NCBI GenBank assembly: GCA_964510225.1
Contig: CAZEAN010000143.1
Coordinates: 1-14,365, forward strand
Reading direction: 5' to 3'
Source: CAZEAN01 sp964510225
GTDB lineage: Bacteria > Planctomycetota > Planctomycetia > Isosphaerales > Isosphaeraceae
DNA length: 14,365 nucleotides
Shown: in pieces, positions 5,974-14,365 of the stretch
How positions within the stretch are numbered: position 1 is the first letter of the stretch
How the letters are laid out: the number at the start of each line of letters is the position of its first letter
Notes under the pieces: generated by a model
Database searches by the model: none
Told to the model about the DNA's origin: nothing
Seen by the model: only the letters and a program-made list of their open reading frames with translations
Position numbers and translations under genes: made by a program

Positions 5974-8871
5974 TTACTCTTGCGCAGTTCCGAGGCGGTT
6001 CCACTTTTCCTGTTCTGCTTCCCAGCGAGGTAGCTCATCTTGAGAGCCTCTCGCTCGACAGATCTGGGCGAGGAGTCCTGCGACTTCGGACAACCTCACT
6101 GCTCGCTCTTGAGTCGAGGGCTCCAGATTGGGGCCAGAATTGACAGAGTGTTCGACCAGGGCATGGAAACTTTTCCGGAGCAGTCGTTCAGCTTTGTCGA
6201 ATCGCTCCATACCGACTAAAGCCTCGCCAAGGGTTGCCTCGGCATCAGCGATCTCCCAGTTCCCTGAGGTTTCGTCCGCCTTAAGTGTCTCAACGAGAGG
6301 TCGGAGCACTGACTCCGCCTCGATGAATTTCGATTGACGGACCAAGCAATGTCCCAACCTTCTGAGGACCGTAGCTTGAGTCGGGAGGCGAATGGGAATC
6401 TCCGATTCGATACAGTCTAACCGATCTCTGAGGATCCTCTCCTGGTCATAGTATCGGCCACTAATCTCATAGGCACGGATCAAGTTCCCTTGAATCGTTC
6501 CCGCCATTGGGTGTCGATATTGGAGTCCCTTGATCCCTTCGTAAGCGGTTTCGAAGTCAGACACCGCCTTTTCCATCTCGCCACTTCTCAGATGAGCACT
6601 TCCTAAGTTGCTCTGAGCTATAAGTGTGATGGGGTGGCCGGAGCCGAGCTGAGCTTCGGAGACTTCCAAGACCGTTTGGTACATCGGTACAGCTTCTGGA
6701 TGCCTACCAGTCCGAACATACGCCCCAGCTAAATTGTTGAGTGTTCGGACAGTGTCAGGATGCGTCTTGCCGAGTGTGGATTCTTGCTGTTTTAATGTTG
6801 CCTCAAGCATTGGTGTGGCGTCACTGAATCGGCCGGTTCGGTAATACGCCGTGCCAAGATTACTCTTCGTTAGCAAAATCGCTTGGATTTCTTGGGGAGA
6901 ACTCGCGTTCAGTTGCTCAAGATTTTGCTCAAGCAAAGGGACTGCTTCTTCGAATTGGCCAAGAGTGAGGTAATAAGTGGCCAGATCATTTCTCGCGGCC
7001 ATGACGTAATAGTGGGTTTGAGGGAGTTCAGCCTCGATATCGGTTAGTGTCTCTTGCGCGAGTGTGACTGCGTCTTGAACGCGGCCGACGCTCTCGTATG
7101 CAGCGGCGAGTGAGAGGGGCATCAAGAAAGTCTCTTCGGTATCACCGTAGCTTTTCACTTGGTCAGTACCTCCCGACTTTTCTCGGGTCTGAAGTCGTGC
7201 GACTGCCCTCTCTAAGTGATCAATGGCTTCGTCGCCGCGACCGACGGCTTTGAAAATATTCCCGACAGCCATCAAGAGTTCTGCTTGGACGAAGGGCTGG
7301 CCAGGATATCGTTCCTCGATCTGCTCGTCGGTGAGGAAAGTCGTGACGCGGTCAAGGAGTTCGCTCATCTTCGGATCGCGGACAAATTCTCCTTGCCGCC
7401 CCTCTTTCGCGAGGTCGAACATTTGGGTGACGGGGTGAGCCTGCCCAATGAGATCGTTTAAGAACAGTTCCGTTAGGGCTTCCTTTGTCGTCCGTTGTCG
7501 TACTGCTTCGCGATACTGTTGTCTTGCTTCATTCTCACTACGGAGAGCACGGTCGACCTGTTTCAACGCGTCGTCACGCGCGAGTTCCGCGAGCCGAGCC
7601 TGCTTGGCCTCACCAGCTTGAGCCCTCGCAGCGCGGATAGCGTACCGAGTCGACAGGATGGTGGCCGTCGTAAGGGAGAGCAGCACCACTGCAGCGGATA
7701 TCGAGATAACTCGATTACGTCGGGTCCACTTCAAAGCCCGTTCTATGCCCCCGACCGGTCTTGCGTGAATCGGTTCGCCGTGTTGCCATCGCCGGAGATC
7801 CTCTGCCAGTTCTTGAGCCAAGAGGTAACGTTTTCGAGGCTCCTTTTCAAGACACTTCAGCGTGATCGTTTCCAGGTCACGAGGTAAACCTGGTACAAGG
7901 CGACTCGGCGCGACCGGACTATCCCGCCGGACTTGATTGAGGATGTCCAGTGGAGTCATCCCTTGGAAGGGAGGCCGACCGGTTGTCGTTTGGTACAGAA
8001 TGGTCCCTAGGGAGTAGACATCCGACGCTGGACCAATCCGTGTTGGATCTCCGTCAGCTTGTTCAGGGGACATGTAGGCGGGGGTACCAGCCAATACTCC
8101 GGTCCTAGTGAGATCGGTTGCCCCTTCCAGTTGTTTGGCGAGTCCAAAGTCGGTGATCTTGGGGATCAGAGTAGTGCCATTATGTAAGAGTAGAATGTTG
8201 GACGGCTTGAGGTCGCGGTGGATCACTCCAGCTCGGTGGGCTGCCGCCGTTGCACGCGTGATGTCCTCAGCAAGTTGAGCTGCCTGCAGTGGATCCATCG
8301 GGCCATTCCGGAGATGATCCTCTAAGGTTCCATCTGGTACATACTCCATGACAAGATAGGGACTGCCATCGGACTCACCGACAGTGAAGACTTCAACCAT
8401 ATTCGGGTGTCGTACGGAGGCAGCAGAGCGGGCCTCGTTGCGGAATCGTCGAAGCTCCTCCCGGTTGAATCCACCCTTTTCGCTGATCAATTTCAGCGCG
8501 ACGTCTCGGTCCAGTGCTACATCACGGGCATGGTATACGACTCCCATCCCACCTCGACCCAACTCCCCGATGATTTCCAAGCCGGGGATCTGGAGATCGG
8601 TGCCTTGAGCAGGGTGCGTCGGTTCGGTTTCGGTCTGAACCAAGAGTTCTACTGTGCTCCCAGGTTTAGACTTCCCCACAGCACGCACAGCTTCCACAAA
8701 CGGGTCTTCGGGAAGACTGTCCATCCGTGCACAGCATCTTGAACAGTCTTCGACGTGTGCAGCCACGCGGTCCGACTCCACTTCGGAGAGTGTCCCCGAC
8801 ACGAAGGCATGCAACGTCCCGTCGTCCGGGTGTCTGATGAAGTGAACCCACTCCTTAGTCGTCTCAGTCAC
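5974..8871 (-). CDS. Membrane Ser/Thr protein kinase with zinc-finger N-terminus and TPR tail
   Basis: A 965-residue protein. Residues 39-46 carry H39-x3-C43-x2-C46, the pattern of zinc-binding anti-sigma domains. Residues 97-365 form a complete kinase: GRGGMGVVY loop (105-113), ATP-binding Lys127, HRDLKPSN with catalytic Asp220, DFG at 241-243, and GTPAYMSPE. A hydrophobic helix at about 388-406, after basic WTRRNR, is the single membrane span, so the kinase faces the cytoplasm. A charged, probably coiled-coil stretch (415-465) follows, then TPR-like repeats from about 530 onward (for example NLGTAYYRTGRFSDA and NLAGAYVRTGRHPEA, kinesin-light-chain-like spacing). If the membrane topology is simple, the TPRs lie outside the membrane and may sense a ligand. 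It starts at GTG with AGAGGA 6 nt upstream. It lies 84 nt downstream of the ECF sigma gene and is very probably cotranscribed; such sigma-kinase pairs are known in planctomycetes. The kinase probably regulates that sigma factor, by inference. Confidence 0.93.
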   Translation of the reverse strand: MTETTKEWVHFIRHPDDGTLHAFVSGTLSEVESDRVAAHVEDCSRCCARMDSLPEDPFVEAVRAVGKSKPGSTVELLVQTETEPTHPAQGTDLQIPGLEIIGELGRGGMGVVYHARDVALDRDVALKLISEKGGFNREELRRFRNEARSAASVRHPNMVEVFTVGESDGSPYLVMEYVPDGTLEDHLRNGPMDPLQAAQLAEDITRATAAAHRAGVIHRDLKPSNILLLHNGTTLIPKITDFGLAKQLEGATDLTRTGVLAGTPAYMSPEQADGDPTRIGPASDVYSLGTILYQTTTGRPPFQGMTPLDILNQVRRDSPVAPSRLVPGLPRDLETITLKCLEKEPRKRYLLAQELAEDLRRWQHGEPIHARPVGGIERALKWTRRNRVISISAAVVLLSLTTATILSTRYAIRAARAQAGEAKQARLAELARDDALKQVDRALRSENEARQQYREAVRQRTTKEALTELFLNDLIGQAHPVTQMFDLAKEGRQGEFVRDPKMSELLDRVTTFLTDEQIEERYPGQPFVQAELLMAVGNIFKAVGRGDEAIDHLERAVARLQTREKSGGTDQVKSYGDTEETFLMPLSLAAAYESVGRVQDAVTLAQETLTDIEAELPQTHYYVMAARNDLATYYLTLGQFEEAVPLLEQNLEQLNASSPQEIQAILLTKSNLGTAYYRTGRFSDATPMLEATLKQQESTLGKTHPDTVRTLNNLAGAYVRTGRHPEAVPMYQTVLEVSEAQLGSGHPITLIAQSNLGSAHLRSGEMEKAVSDFETAYEGIKGLQYRHPMAGTIQGNLIRAYEISGRYYDQERILRDRLDCIESEIPIRLPTQATVLRRLGHCLVRQSKFIEAESVLRPLVETLKADETSGNWEIADAEATLGEALVGMERFDKAERLLRKSFHALVEHSVNSGPNLEPSTQERAVRLSEVAGLLAQICRARGSQDELPRWEAEQEKWNRLGTAQE

Positions 8872-8877
8872 ACTCGG

Positions 8878-8883
8878 TCCTCT
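8878..8883 (-). promoter_or_regulatory. Ribosome binding site for the kinase GTG start
   Basis: On the minus strand AGAGGA lies 6 nt before the GTG at 8871-8869. This supports a non-ATG start that keeps the zinc-finger-like segment in the protein. Confidence 0.6.
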
Positions 8884-8955
8884 CGGCGGGTGATGGGTTG
8901 ATACCAGCCATCTTGCGACAAGATAAGACTCCCTACCCGATCGCGGTCGAACAAA

Positions 8956-9540
8956 CTAATCGATCAATTCCGCTGCCAACTCCCGGAGTCGGCGGAGGAC
9001 TCGTGATTTTGCAGTGTAGACTGCACCAACTTTCGTGCCCAACTCTTCGGCCACCTCAGGGGCCGGTCTACCTCCGAGCACGAGACTCCGGAACGCGTTG
9101 ACAGTCGTCGGTTCGAATTCAGAAGAGGCCTCGTCAAGCATCGCTTGAAGGACGTGATTGGCGTGCTCTGCGTCCCACCGCGCGGTCAATTCACTGTTCT
9201 CGTCTTCAAGTCCCTGGATCATCTCTAAGAACTCATCGCCACCGGTAGCGTTTGCTCGCCCTCGTCTATTCCGCCAGAAGAGTCGGACGCGATTCACCGT
9301 GATCGTCCGGAGCCAGGTCCGGAAACTCCCGTCCCGGCCGGCATGCTCGAAGGATTTAAGGGCGCGATGGACGTTGATCAAGACATCCTGGGCGAGATCA
9401 TCAGCCTCATGTGGCGGAACCGAATAGCGCATCAGCCATCCTTCGATGAAGGGATGGTAGAGCTGAACCATGCGTTCCCAGGCCCCGTCGTCACCGGAAC
9501 GGGCCCGTTCGACCAGGCTCCGACTGGTAGGTGTCGACAT
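8956..9540 (-). CDS. ECF-type RNA polymerase sigma factor
   Basis: A 194-residue sigma70-family protein with only regions 2 and 4, as in ECF sigma factors. Region 2 (about 23-90) has the core-binding and -10 recognition pattern ADDLAQDVLINVHRAL and GSFRTWLRTITVNRVR. Region 4 (about 125-190) has a helix-turn-helix EVAEELGTKVGAVYTAKSRVLRRLREL that would read the -35 element. The linker (95-124) is acidic. The length is usual for the family. ATG 9538-9540 is preceded by AGGT 6 nt upstream. It is the first gene of a likely two-gene operon with the kinase, whose HX3CX2C segment may act as the anti-sigma part. It is divergent from the large LEPR-XLL gene, a candidate target. No promoter could be assigned confidently. 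Confidence 0.93.
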   Translation of the reverse strand: MSTPTSRSLVERARSGDDGAWERMVQLYHPFIEGWLMRYSVPPHEADDLAQDVLINVHRALKSFEHAGRDGSFRTWLRTITVNRVRLFWRNRRGRANATGGDEFLEMIQGLEDENSELTARWDAEHANHVLQAMLDEASSEFEPTTVNAFRSLVLGGRPAPEVAEELGTKVGAVYTAKSRVLRRLRELAAELID

Positions 9541-9827
9541 AAGTATACCTGCCGATATTAGTGGTCCAGGTCACCGTACCAGGAGACTGGCCGCGATTCA
9601 ATTTGCTTCTCGGAGAGTGATAGCGGCCTTGCATGAACTCATCCCGGAGTATTGAGCACTGGTTCTTAGCGGTCGCTCTCTAATTGAGGGCATCGGTGGT
9701 CGACAGTGCACTCTAAGAAATTATCAAGAATCCTGACAGGTCCGAGACATTGCGCGCATTTCCCAACCATTGCTTCTTTGTTTTGGGCGAAATTACCCCA
9801 TTGTCTCGCCGTGTTCAGGATCCAGCC
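9541..9827. promoter_or_regulatory. Divergent intergenic control region
   Basis: This 287-nt gap separates the start of the minus-strand sigma gene from the start of the plus-strand LEPR-XLL gene, so it must hold both promoters. The inverted pair GGCCGC (9589-9594) and GCGGCC (9623-9628) flanks 28 nt in the sigma gene leader and could be an operator, but it is short. I could not identify convincing -35/-10 boxes for either gene. Confidence 0.45.
9817..9820 (+). promoter_or_regulatory. Ribosome binding site for the LEPR-XLL gene
   Basis: AGGA lies 7 nt upstream of ATG 9828. With the conserved N-terminal motif beginning 20 codons later, it fixes the start. Confidence 0.6.
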
Positions 9828-12800
9828 ATGTCACGCAAACGCAACAACTCCCATGCAACTAACGGCAAGCGTACCCGCAAACTTCGATTAGAAACCCTCG
9901 AGCCGCGGTTGGCCCCAGCAGGTGGTCTCGACGCAGCTATTATCGATGGGCCAGACCCCTTTGTCAGGATCACTGCGGAAGACGGCGAGATCACCGAACT
10001 ACGGGCGACGACCGAGTCAGGCTGGTCCGACCTCGCACAGTTTTTTAGTGACGCGGATCCCACTGACATTCTGATCGACGGCAGCATGACAACCGCTGGT
10101 GAACGGATCGACGGCTCGTTGGCACTCTCCGAGTTCGATAACGGTGTCGGCGTGGCGGTCGTTGCGTCAAACGTCGATCTTGCATTTGGTCAGCAGGTTG
10201 CGATCCAGGTCTCCGATGCTGACGGCGTCCTTGCATTGTTGCCCGAAGGCGTCGCCGCTGCGTTCGACACAGAAGACGAATTCGATGGAGTCGGGCTCGA
10301 CATCGACGGTCTTCCCGGTTTGCAACTAGACACCCTTGGAGTGGTCACTACGGAGTTGAACTCCACGGGCGGAGCAGTGGAACTGGAGATCCCGACACCG
10401 TTTGGTCCTCGATCATTGGAATTCAGTGCTGAGGAGGGAGAAGTTTTCCGGATCGTTGGACCTTCGGTTTTCTCGGTTGATGGAACGGAAGGACCCGTCT
10501 TTGAGTCTCTCGCTCACCACACCGTGGAAATGAATGAGGATGGGACTCTCGAGATCGACGCCGTCGATGTCGGGATTAGACTCTACAGTGGTCCTGTCCA
10601 CGCCTTAACCCTGAGTAGTGCACGGGCCGACTTCTCCTTGGGCAGGACGACCGAAGGTGAGTCATTCTATCGCCTCGTCGAAGACAGCTTCACCGTCAGC
10701 GGGTACAACCTCCTTCCAACCGGGACTGATGACTTAGCTGACCCGGACCCAACCGGTGTTGGATCTCCGGAGCAATTGGTTCGTCCCGCTCAACTCGGAC
10801 CGATTACGGTTTCTAATCTCGGGCTCACCCTGCCCCAGCTTGGTCTTGTAGGGAACGATCTCGAGATCGGTGTTGGGATGGAGGCTGTCTCAGCCGGTTT
10901 GACGTTCACACAGAGCAGTCCCTCGGGGACAGGGACCAGTAGTGATCCGACCACAGCAGGTTCTGAGAGCTCCTCTGGTTCTCCAATCACAGCGCTCGCC
11001 ACACTCCTCGACGGCGGATTTTCGATTGCCGGCAGAGTCAACGAGGGAGTCGGACGAGTCGTGGACTTCCCCGAACCCGGCGGCTTTGAGATCAGTGCGG
11101 GGAGCTTCGTTCTTGATCTTCCCAAACTCCTTACTGCAACTGCGCTAAATGCGACGCTGAGTTATGACCCTCAGCAAGGCTTTGGCCAGCAGATCTTGGA
11201 AGCCGGATTCGTCAACATCAATGCACCTCTGATGGGAATCGACGGGAGGTTCTCTCCTACAGAAAACGTCCCCGGTTTGATCGTCAACGGAGACGGTTTT
11301 GCCTTTGGTAACGGCAGGCTGACCCTTGAGCAGACGATCGGCGTCTCAAACGTTTTTTCAGTCAAGAATCCGTTCGTTCAGTTTACCGACGTGGCAATTG
11401 ATCTGTTGCCAACGCCCGATCTCTCCTTTGGTGGAATTGCGATCGGAGCGTCTGAGTTAATCTTCCAGGCCCCCGGCTCGGGATCTGGGTCAGGTTCCGG
11501 CGGGTCCTCGTCCGCTATTTCGAAGTATCAGCTTCGGGGACAAGACCTTTCCTTTGGGGTGACCTTCACCGACGACTTTGCGATCGATGACGTGGTTTAT
11601 CAGATCGGCTCACTGGTCGGTACTTTTGGGGAGTATCTGGAACTCAGTGTCACCGACACGACATTCTTACCAACCGCAGACCCCAACGAAGAGTTACTCC
11701 GAGTCAACGGTCAGGCGTCCGCCAGAATCGCGGCCGCTGGAGTCGCGATGTCTGGCACGATCCAGCGTTTCTCACTGATGGGCGATGGCACTTTCAAGGC
11801 ATTGCCGAACTTCGGCGCTACCTTCGGGATTGGCACGGTAGACTCCTCCGACCTCGGCTGGGTCAAGTTCATCCCAGTAGAGATTGAAAAGATCGGGCTC
11901 CTCTGGCCGGACTTCAACGACGATCCGAGCGACTTCCGGATTGTCTTCTCTGGAGGTGTCGACGCTGAACTTGGGGACGCGTTGCGGTTGACCGGTACTG
12001 TGAGTGATGTCTACATCGACCCAACCCGACTCGACGAGGGTGAGTTTCCTGTCGTGACGGTTGGAGATGTTTCCGTTGGTGTCCGCGGTCAAATGAATGG
12101 CGGTGCTCTGGAAGGTGGGCTCTTCGCAGGCGTGATCAAGCTCGACGAACAGGGAGAACGGCTTCCCGATAGTAGCCTGGATTTTGATCGTGCGGTCTTC
12201 TTCGGTGGCATTACCGGCGAGCTTGAGATCCCGAAGATCGGAGGCGTCGAAGTCCGACTTGCTCTCTCCGAACTCGGACCTCTGAATGGCTATTTTCGCG
12301 CCGGGGTCCCACTCGTTATCGAACCCAAGTTTACCGGACTGACTCTAACCAACTTCCGTGGTGGTTTTGTGTTCAACGGACCGACTTTGGTCGCGCCGAC
12401 AGATCCGAGCGAGCTGACGCGGCCAAGGTTCAATCCGATCGGCGATCTGAGCCTGGAGCAGTGGCGTGAGCGCTCCAAACAACAAGTGGCCAACATTGCT
12501 TCGGGCGGGAACGGCTTCATCTTTGACTATGATCCCGACGGTGGCATCACGAGCATCGTCGATCAACTCAACGCAGGGCGTACGCTCCCGGCATTTGAGG
12601 AAGCCTTTAGTGACCTTGGGTTCGTCGTAGGGACCTCGCGTGTTCGCCCGACCGTGACGCCAATAACGCTCGGCGAGTCCTGGCACATGCAGTTCGAGGC
12701 GAATGAATATCTTGTCAAACGCCTCGGTGAAATCGGTTCGAACCGTAAGCTCCGGGTCAGTCGGATTAGCTTTACGATCGATCCGGAACTGATCTCCGCT

Positions 12801-14365
12801 CTCAACACTGGTGGGACAGCTTCAGCAGAGCTGGTCGATGCCTTCCTTGCGAAGGACACCGTATTGACCACTGAGGCGAGAATAGAGGTCACCGGAACCG
12901 ACGACTCAGGAAACGCGATTCAGTGGAGAATCAGCGCTGAGAGCGGCCATACGTACTTTGTGAACCTCCAATCGGGCAACCAACAAGATGTTTTGTCGGT
13001 CACAGGTGCCGGTGGAACGATTGCGGACCTGAGCAACCCCAACATCCGGATCTCGGGTGGTGCGACCATCACGAGCAAGAAAGTCCCCGGACTCTCGTTC
13101 GACGGCGATTTGATCCTCGACAGCGACGCGAAGTTTATCTTCAAGGGAGCATTGAAGTTCCAGAACTTCGAAGCAACGAGTCGGATGTTCTTCGACTACA
13201 GTTTCGTGCGCGTTGACCAAGGAAATGTCAACCCACCCCGGATAGTAATGCTTGCCGACTTCCCCGACTCCGATCCGACCAAGAGACTGGTCCGCCTCGC
13301 GGGGGATGTAACCTTCGAGTACACGGACGCAGACGGGAACCTAGTGAATCCGCTGCTCGTCTTCGACGGGGAGTCCTACGATCGATTCACGATGCGCTTC
13401 CTTGGAAGGGGCGAGATTGGGTTGCCTGGTCTCGGACAGATCGTCTTCGGGGGTGATGACGGCTCGACCGGTAACAACGCCGAGTTGGCATACACCTTCC
13501 CAGTCGCCGCGGAAGATGTGACGGAAATCGAGCTTAGTGCCTCCGGGAGTGTCAGCATCGAGGGAATCCTTCCGGTGGAGGACTTAGTCAGTGCGTCGGG
13601 CAAGATCTTGCTCCGAGTTCCTTCCGACAGCGACCTGGAAGACACGGAACTCCTCGGTGCCCTCAAGCTCGACTTTGACAGCAACTCTCCCGGTCTCTCG
13701 ATCCTTGAGGATGCTGGACTGAAGGCTGATGCGGAAATCTTCCTGGGCTTCAACGCCACCGATGAGGTCCAGGAGATTGATCTTGAGTTGCCGGGGCGTG
13801 AGATCGAGAGATTCTACCTTGAGCCCCAAGTCTTGGCATTCGAGGGACAGGGCTCCCTGATTGTCGGGCAGGAAGTCCCTGGGATCGACGAACAACTCGG
13901 AGCCGACCTCCGATTCGACGGGGTCTTCGCCGCGAACGTCCGCGCGAATACGGACGAGTTTGCCAACCCAACGGTCGATTACGACCTCTTCCTCTCTGGC
14001 TTATTGGAGGCCGACGCTACTCTTGCGGGGGCCGACACTTCGCTCCTCACAATCGACGCGTTGGGCGTGTTTGTCGCGCGGGGTATTGGGCCCTTCACGC
14101 CAATCCCTCAAGTGGCCGGTCGCCTCGACCTCGCTGGAATGGCAGGGATACCCGGCGTTGTAGAGATCGAGACAGGTTCGGCCCCTAGCCAACTCGTTTT
14201 CAATACGTCGGGGCTGGACATGACCTACCAAGTCCCTGAGCGACTCGAAGAACGATTGCAGACTCTCCAAGCCCGTCGTCAGGAGATCGACCCCGAAGAA
14301 GTAGGCAACGTGGGTACAACGATTACACCCGGTGGAGAGATTACTATTCCAGGGAATCACCCTCC
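9828..14365 (+). CDS. Giant LEPR-XLL surface/secreted protein, 3' end outside window
   Basis: The reading frame is open from ATG 9828 to the right edge: 1512 codons without a stop. The N-terminus is basic (MSRKRNNSHATNGKRTRK) and runs into LETLEPRLAPA at residues 21-31, the LEPR-XLL motif found at the start of very large planctomycete proteins thought to be exported. No ordinary hydrophobic signal peptide is seen. The rest is acidic, Gly/Asp-rich and likely all-beta, with loosely repeated strands of the LRLTGTVSDVYID and ELEIPKIGGVEVRLAL kind. No enzyme motif is recognised. Two low-complexity linkers occur: Ser/Thr-rich at residues 363-386 and Gly/Ser at 550-562. I saw no cysteine codon in a by-hand translation. 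Function is probably structural or adhesive at the cell surface, by inference from family and composition. It is divergent from the ECF sigma gene and could be its target. Confidence 0.88.
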   Translation, partial: MSRKRNNSHATNGKRTRKLRLETLEPRLAPAGGLDAAIIDGPDPFVRITAEDGEITELRATTESGWSDLAQFFSDADPTDILIDGSMTTAGERIDGSLALSEFDNGVGVAVVASNVDLAFGQQVAIQVSDADGVLALLPEGVAAAFDTEDEFDGVGLDIDGLPGLQLDTLGVVTTELNSTGGAVELEIPTPFGPRSLEFSAEEGEVFRIVGPSVFSVDGTEGPVFESLAHHTVEMNEDGTLEIDAVDVGIRLYSGPVHALTLSSARADFSLGRTTEGESFYRLVEDSFTVSGYNLLPTGTDDLADPDPTGVGSPEQLVRPAQLGPITVSNLGLTLPQLGLVGNDLEIGVGMEAVSAGLTFTQSSPSGTGTSSDPTTAGSESSSGSPITALATLLDGGFSIAGRVNEGVGRVVDFPEPGGFEISAGSFVLDLPKLLTATALNATLSYDPQQGFGQQILEAGFVNINAPLMGIDGRFSPTENVPGLIVNGDGFAFGNGRLTLEQTIGVSNVFSVKNPFVQFTDVAIDLLPTPDLSFGGIAIGASELIFQAPGSGSGSGSGGSSSAISKYQLRGQDLSFGVTFTDDFAIDDVVYQIGSLVGTFGEYLELSVTDTTFLPTADPNEELLRVNGQASARIAAAGVAMSGTIQRFSLMGDGTFKALPNFGATFGIGTVDSSDLGWVKFIPVEIEKIGLLWPDFNDDPSDFRIVFSGGVDAELGDALRLTGTVSDVYIDPTRLDEGEFPVVTVGDVSVGVRGQMNGGALEGGLFAGVIKLDEQGERLPDSSLDFDRAVFFGGITGELEIPKIGGVEVRLALSELGPLNGYFRAGVPLVIEPKFTGLTLTNFRGGFVFNGPTLVAPTDPSELTRPRFNPIGDLSLEQWRERSKQQVANIASGGNGFIFDYDPDGGITSIVDQLNAGRTLPAFEEAFSDLGFVVGTSRVRPTVTPITLGESWHMQFEANEYLVKRLGEIGSNRKLRVSRISFTIDPELISALNTGGTASAELVDAFLAKDTVLTTEARIEVTGTDDSGNAIQWRISAESGHTYFVNLQSGNQQDVLSVTGAGGTIADLSNPNIRISGGATITSKKVPGLSFDGDLILDSDAKFIFKGALKFQNFEATSRMFFDYSFVRVDQGNVNPPRIVMLADFPDSDPTKRLVRLAGDVTFEYTDADGNLVNPLLVFDGESYDRFTMRFLGRGEIGLPGLGQIVFGGDDGSTGNNAELAYTFPVAAEDVTEIELSASGSVSIEGILPVEDLVSASGKILLRVPSDSDLEDTELLGALKLDFDSNSPGLSILEDAGLKADAEIFLGFNATDEVQEIDLELPGREIERFYLEPQVLAFEGQGSLIVGQEVPGIDEQLGADLRFDGVFAANVRANTDEFANPTVDYDLFLSGLLEADATLAGADTSLLTIDALGVFVARGIGPFTPIPQVAGRLDLAGMAGIPGVVEIETGSAPSQLVFNTSGLDMTYQVPERLEERLQTLQARRQEIDPEEVGNVGTTITPGGEITIPGNHP

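Noticed and set aside
11772..12686. Antisense frames of about 106-113 codons within the giant LEPR-XLL gene
   Set aside because: They lie opposite a continuous 1512-codon frame, lack ribosome binding sites and domains, and are typical shadows in GC-biased coding DNA.

Overview
The window looks like a chromosomal segment of a planctomycete, probably a marine Pirellulaceae-like bacterium. Three features suggest this: a giant secreted-type protein opening with a LEPR-XLL motif (LETLEPRLAPA), an ECF sigma factor paired with a membrane Ser/Thr protein kinase carrying TPRs, and secreted enzymes with EF-hand prodomains. No tRNA, rRNA, IS element or CRISPR array was seen. Taxonomy is an inference from gene content.

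Region 1 (119-5718, + strand) holds four secreted proteins and a gene remnant. The first is an SGNH-hydrolase-like protein. The next three (1695, 3015 and 4236) share one N-terminal module: a signal peptide of the same length ending in A-QQ, two EF-hand loops, and a boundary motif ATQR or TTQR. After it each protein differs: an epoxide-hydrolase-like alpha/beta hydrolase, a tandem DUF1330-type protein, and a haloalkane-dehalogenase-like alpha/beta hydrolase. A decayed copy of the second DUF1330 domain follows the last gene. It is about 86% identical in DNA to the intact gene and has an in-frame TAG. The layout fits duplication of a two-gene unit (hydrolase + DUF1330 protein) with loss of one DUF1330 copy. 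Chemically, a dehalogenase, an epoxide hydrolase and small alpha/beta-barrel domains side by side suggest exported processing or detoxification of halogenated or epoxidised organics. That is an inference.

Region 2 (5719-5973) is an AT-rich spacer with no supported gene, lying between two converging transcription units.

Region 3 (9540 down to 5974, - strand) is an ECF sigma factor followed 84 nt later by a 965-residue kinase. The kinase has an N-terminal HX3CX2C zinc-finger-like segment, a complete kinase domain, one membrane helix and a long TPR tail. This is a likely two-gene signalling operon in which the kinase, or its zinc-finger segment, controls the sigma factor.

Region 4 (9828 to the right edge, + strand) is a large LEPR-XLL protein, open for 1512 codons without a stop. 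It is acidic, appears cysteine-free, and has Gly/Ser- and Ser/Thr-rich linkers. It is divergently transcribed from the sigma factor across a 287-nt gap, so the two may share regulation. A six-frame listing that needs a stop codon would miss this gene because it runs off the window.
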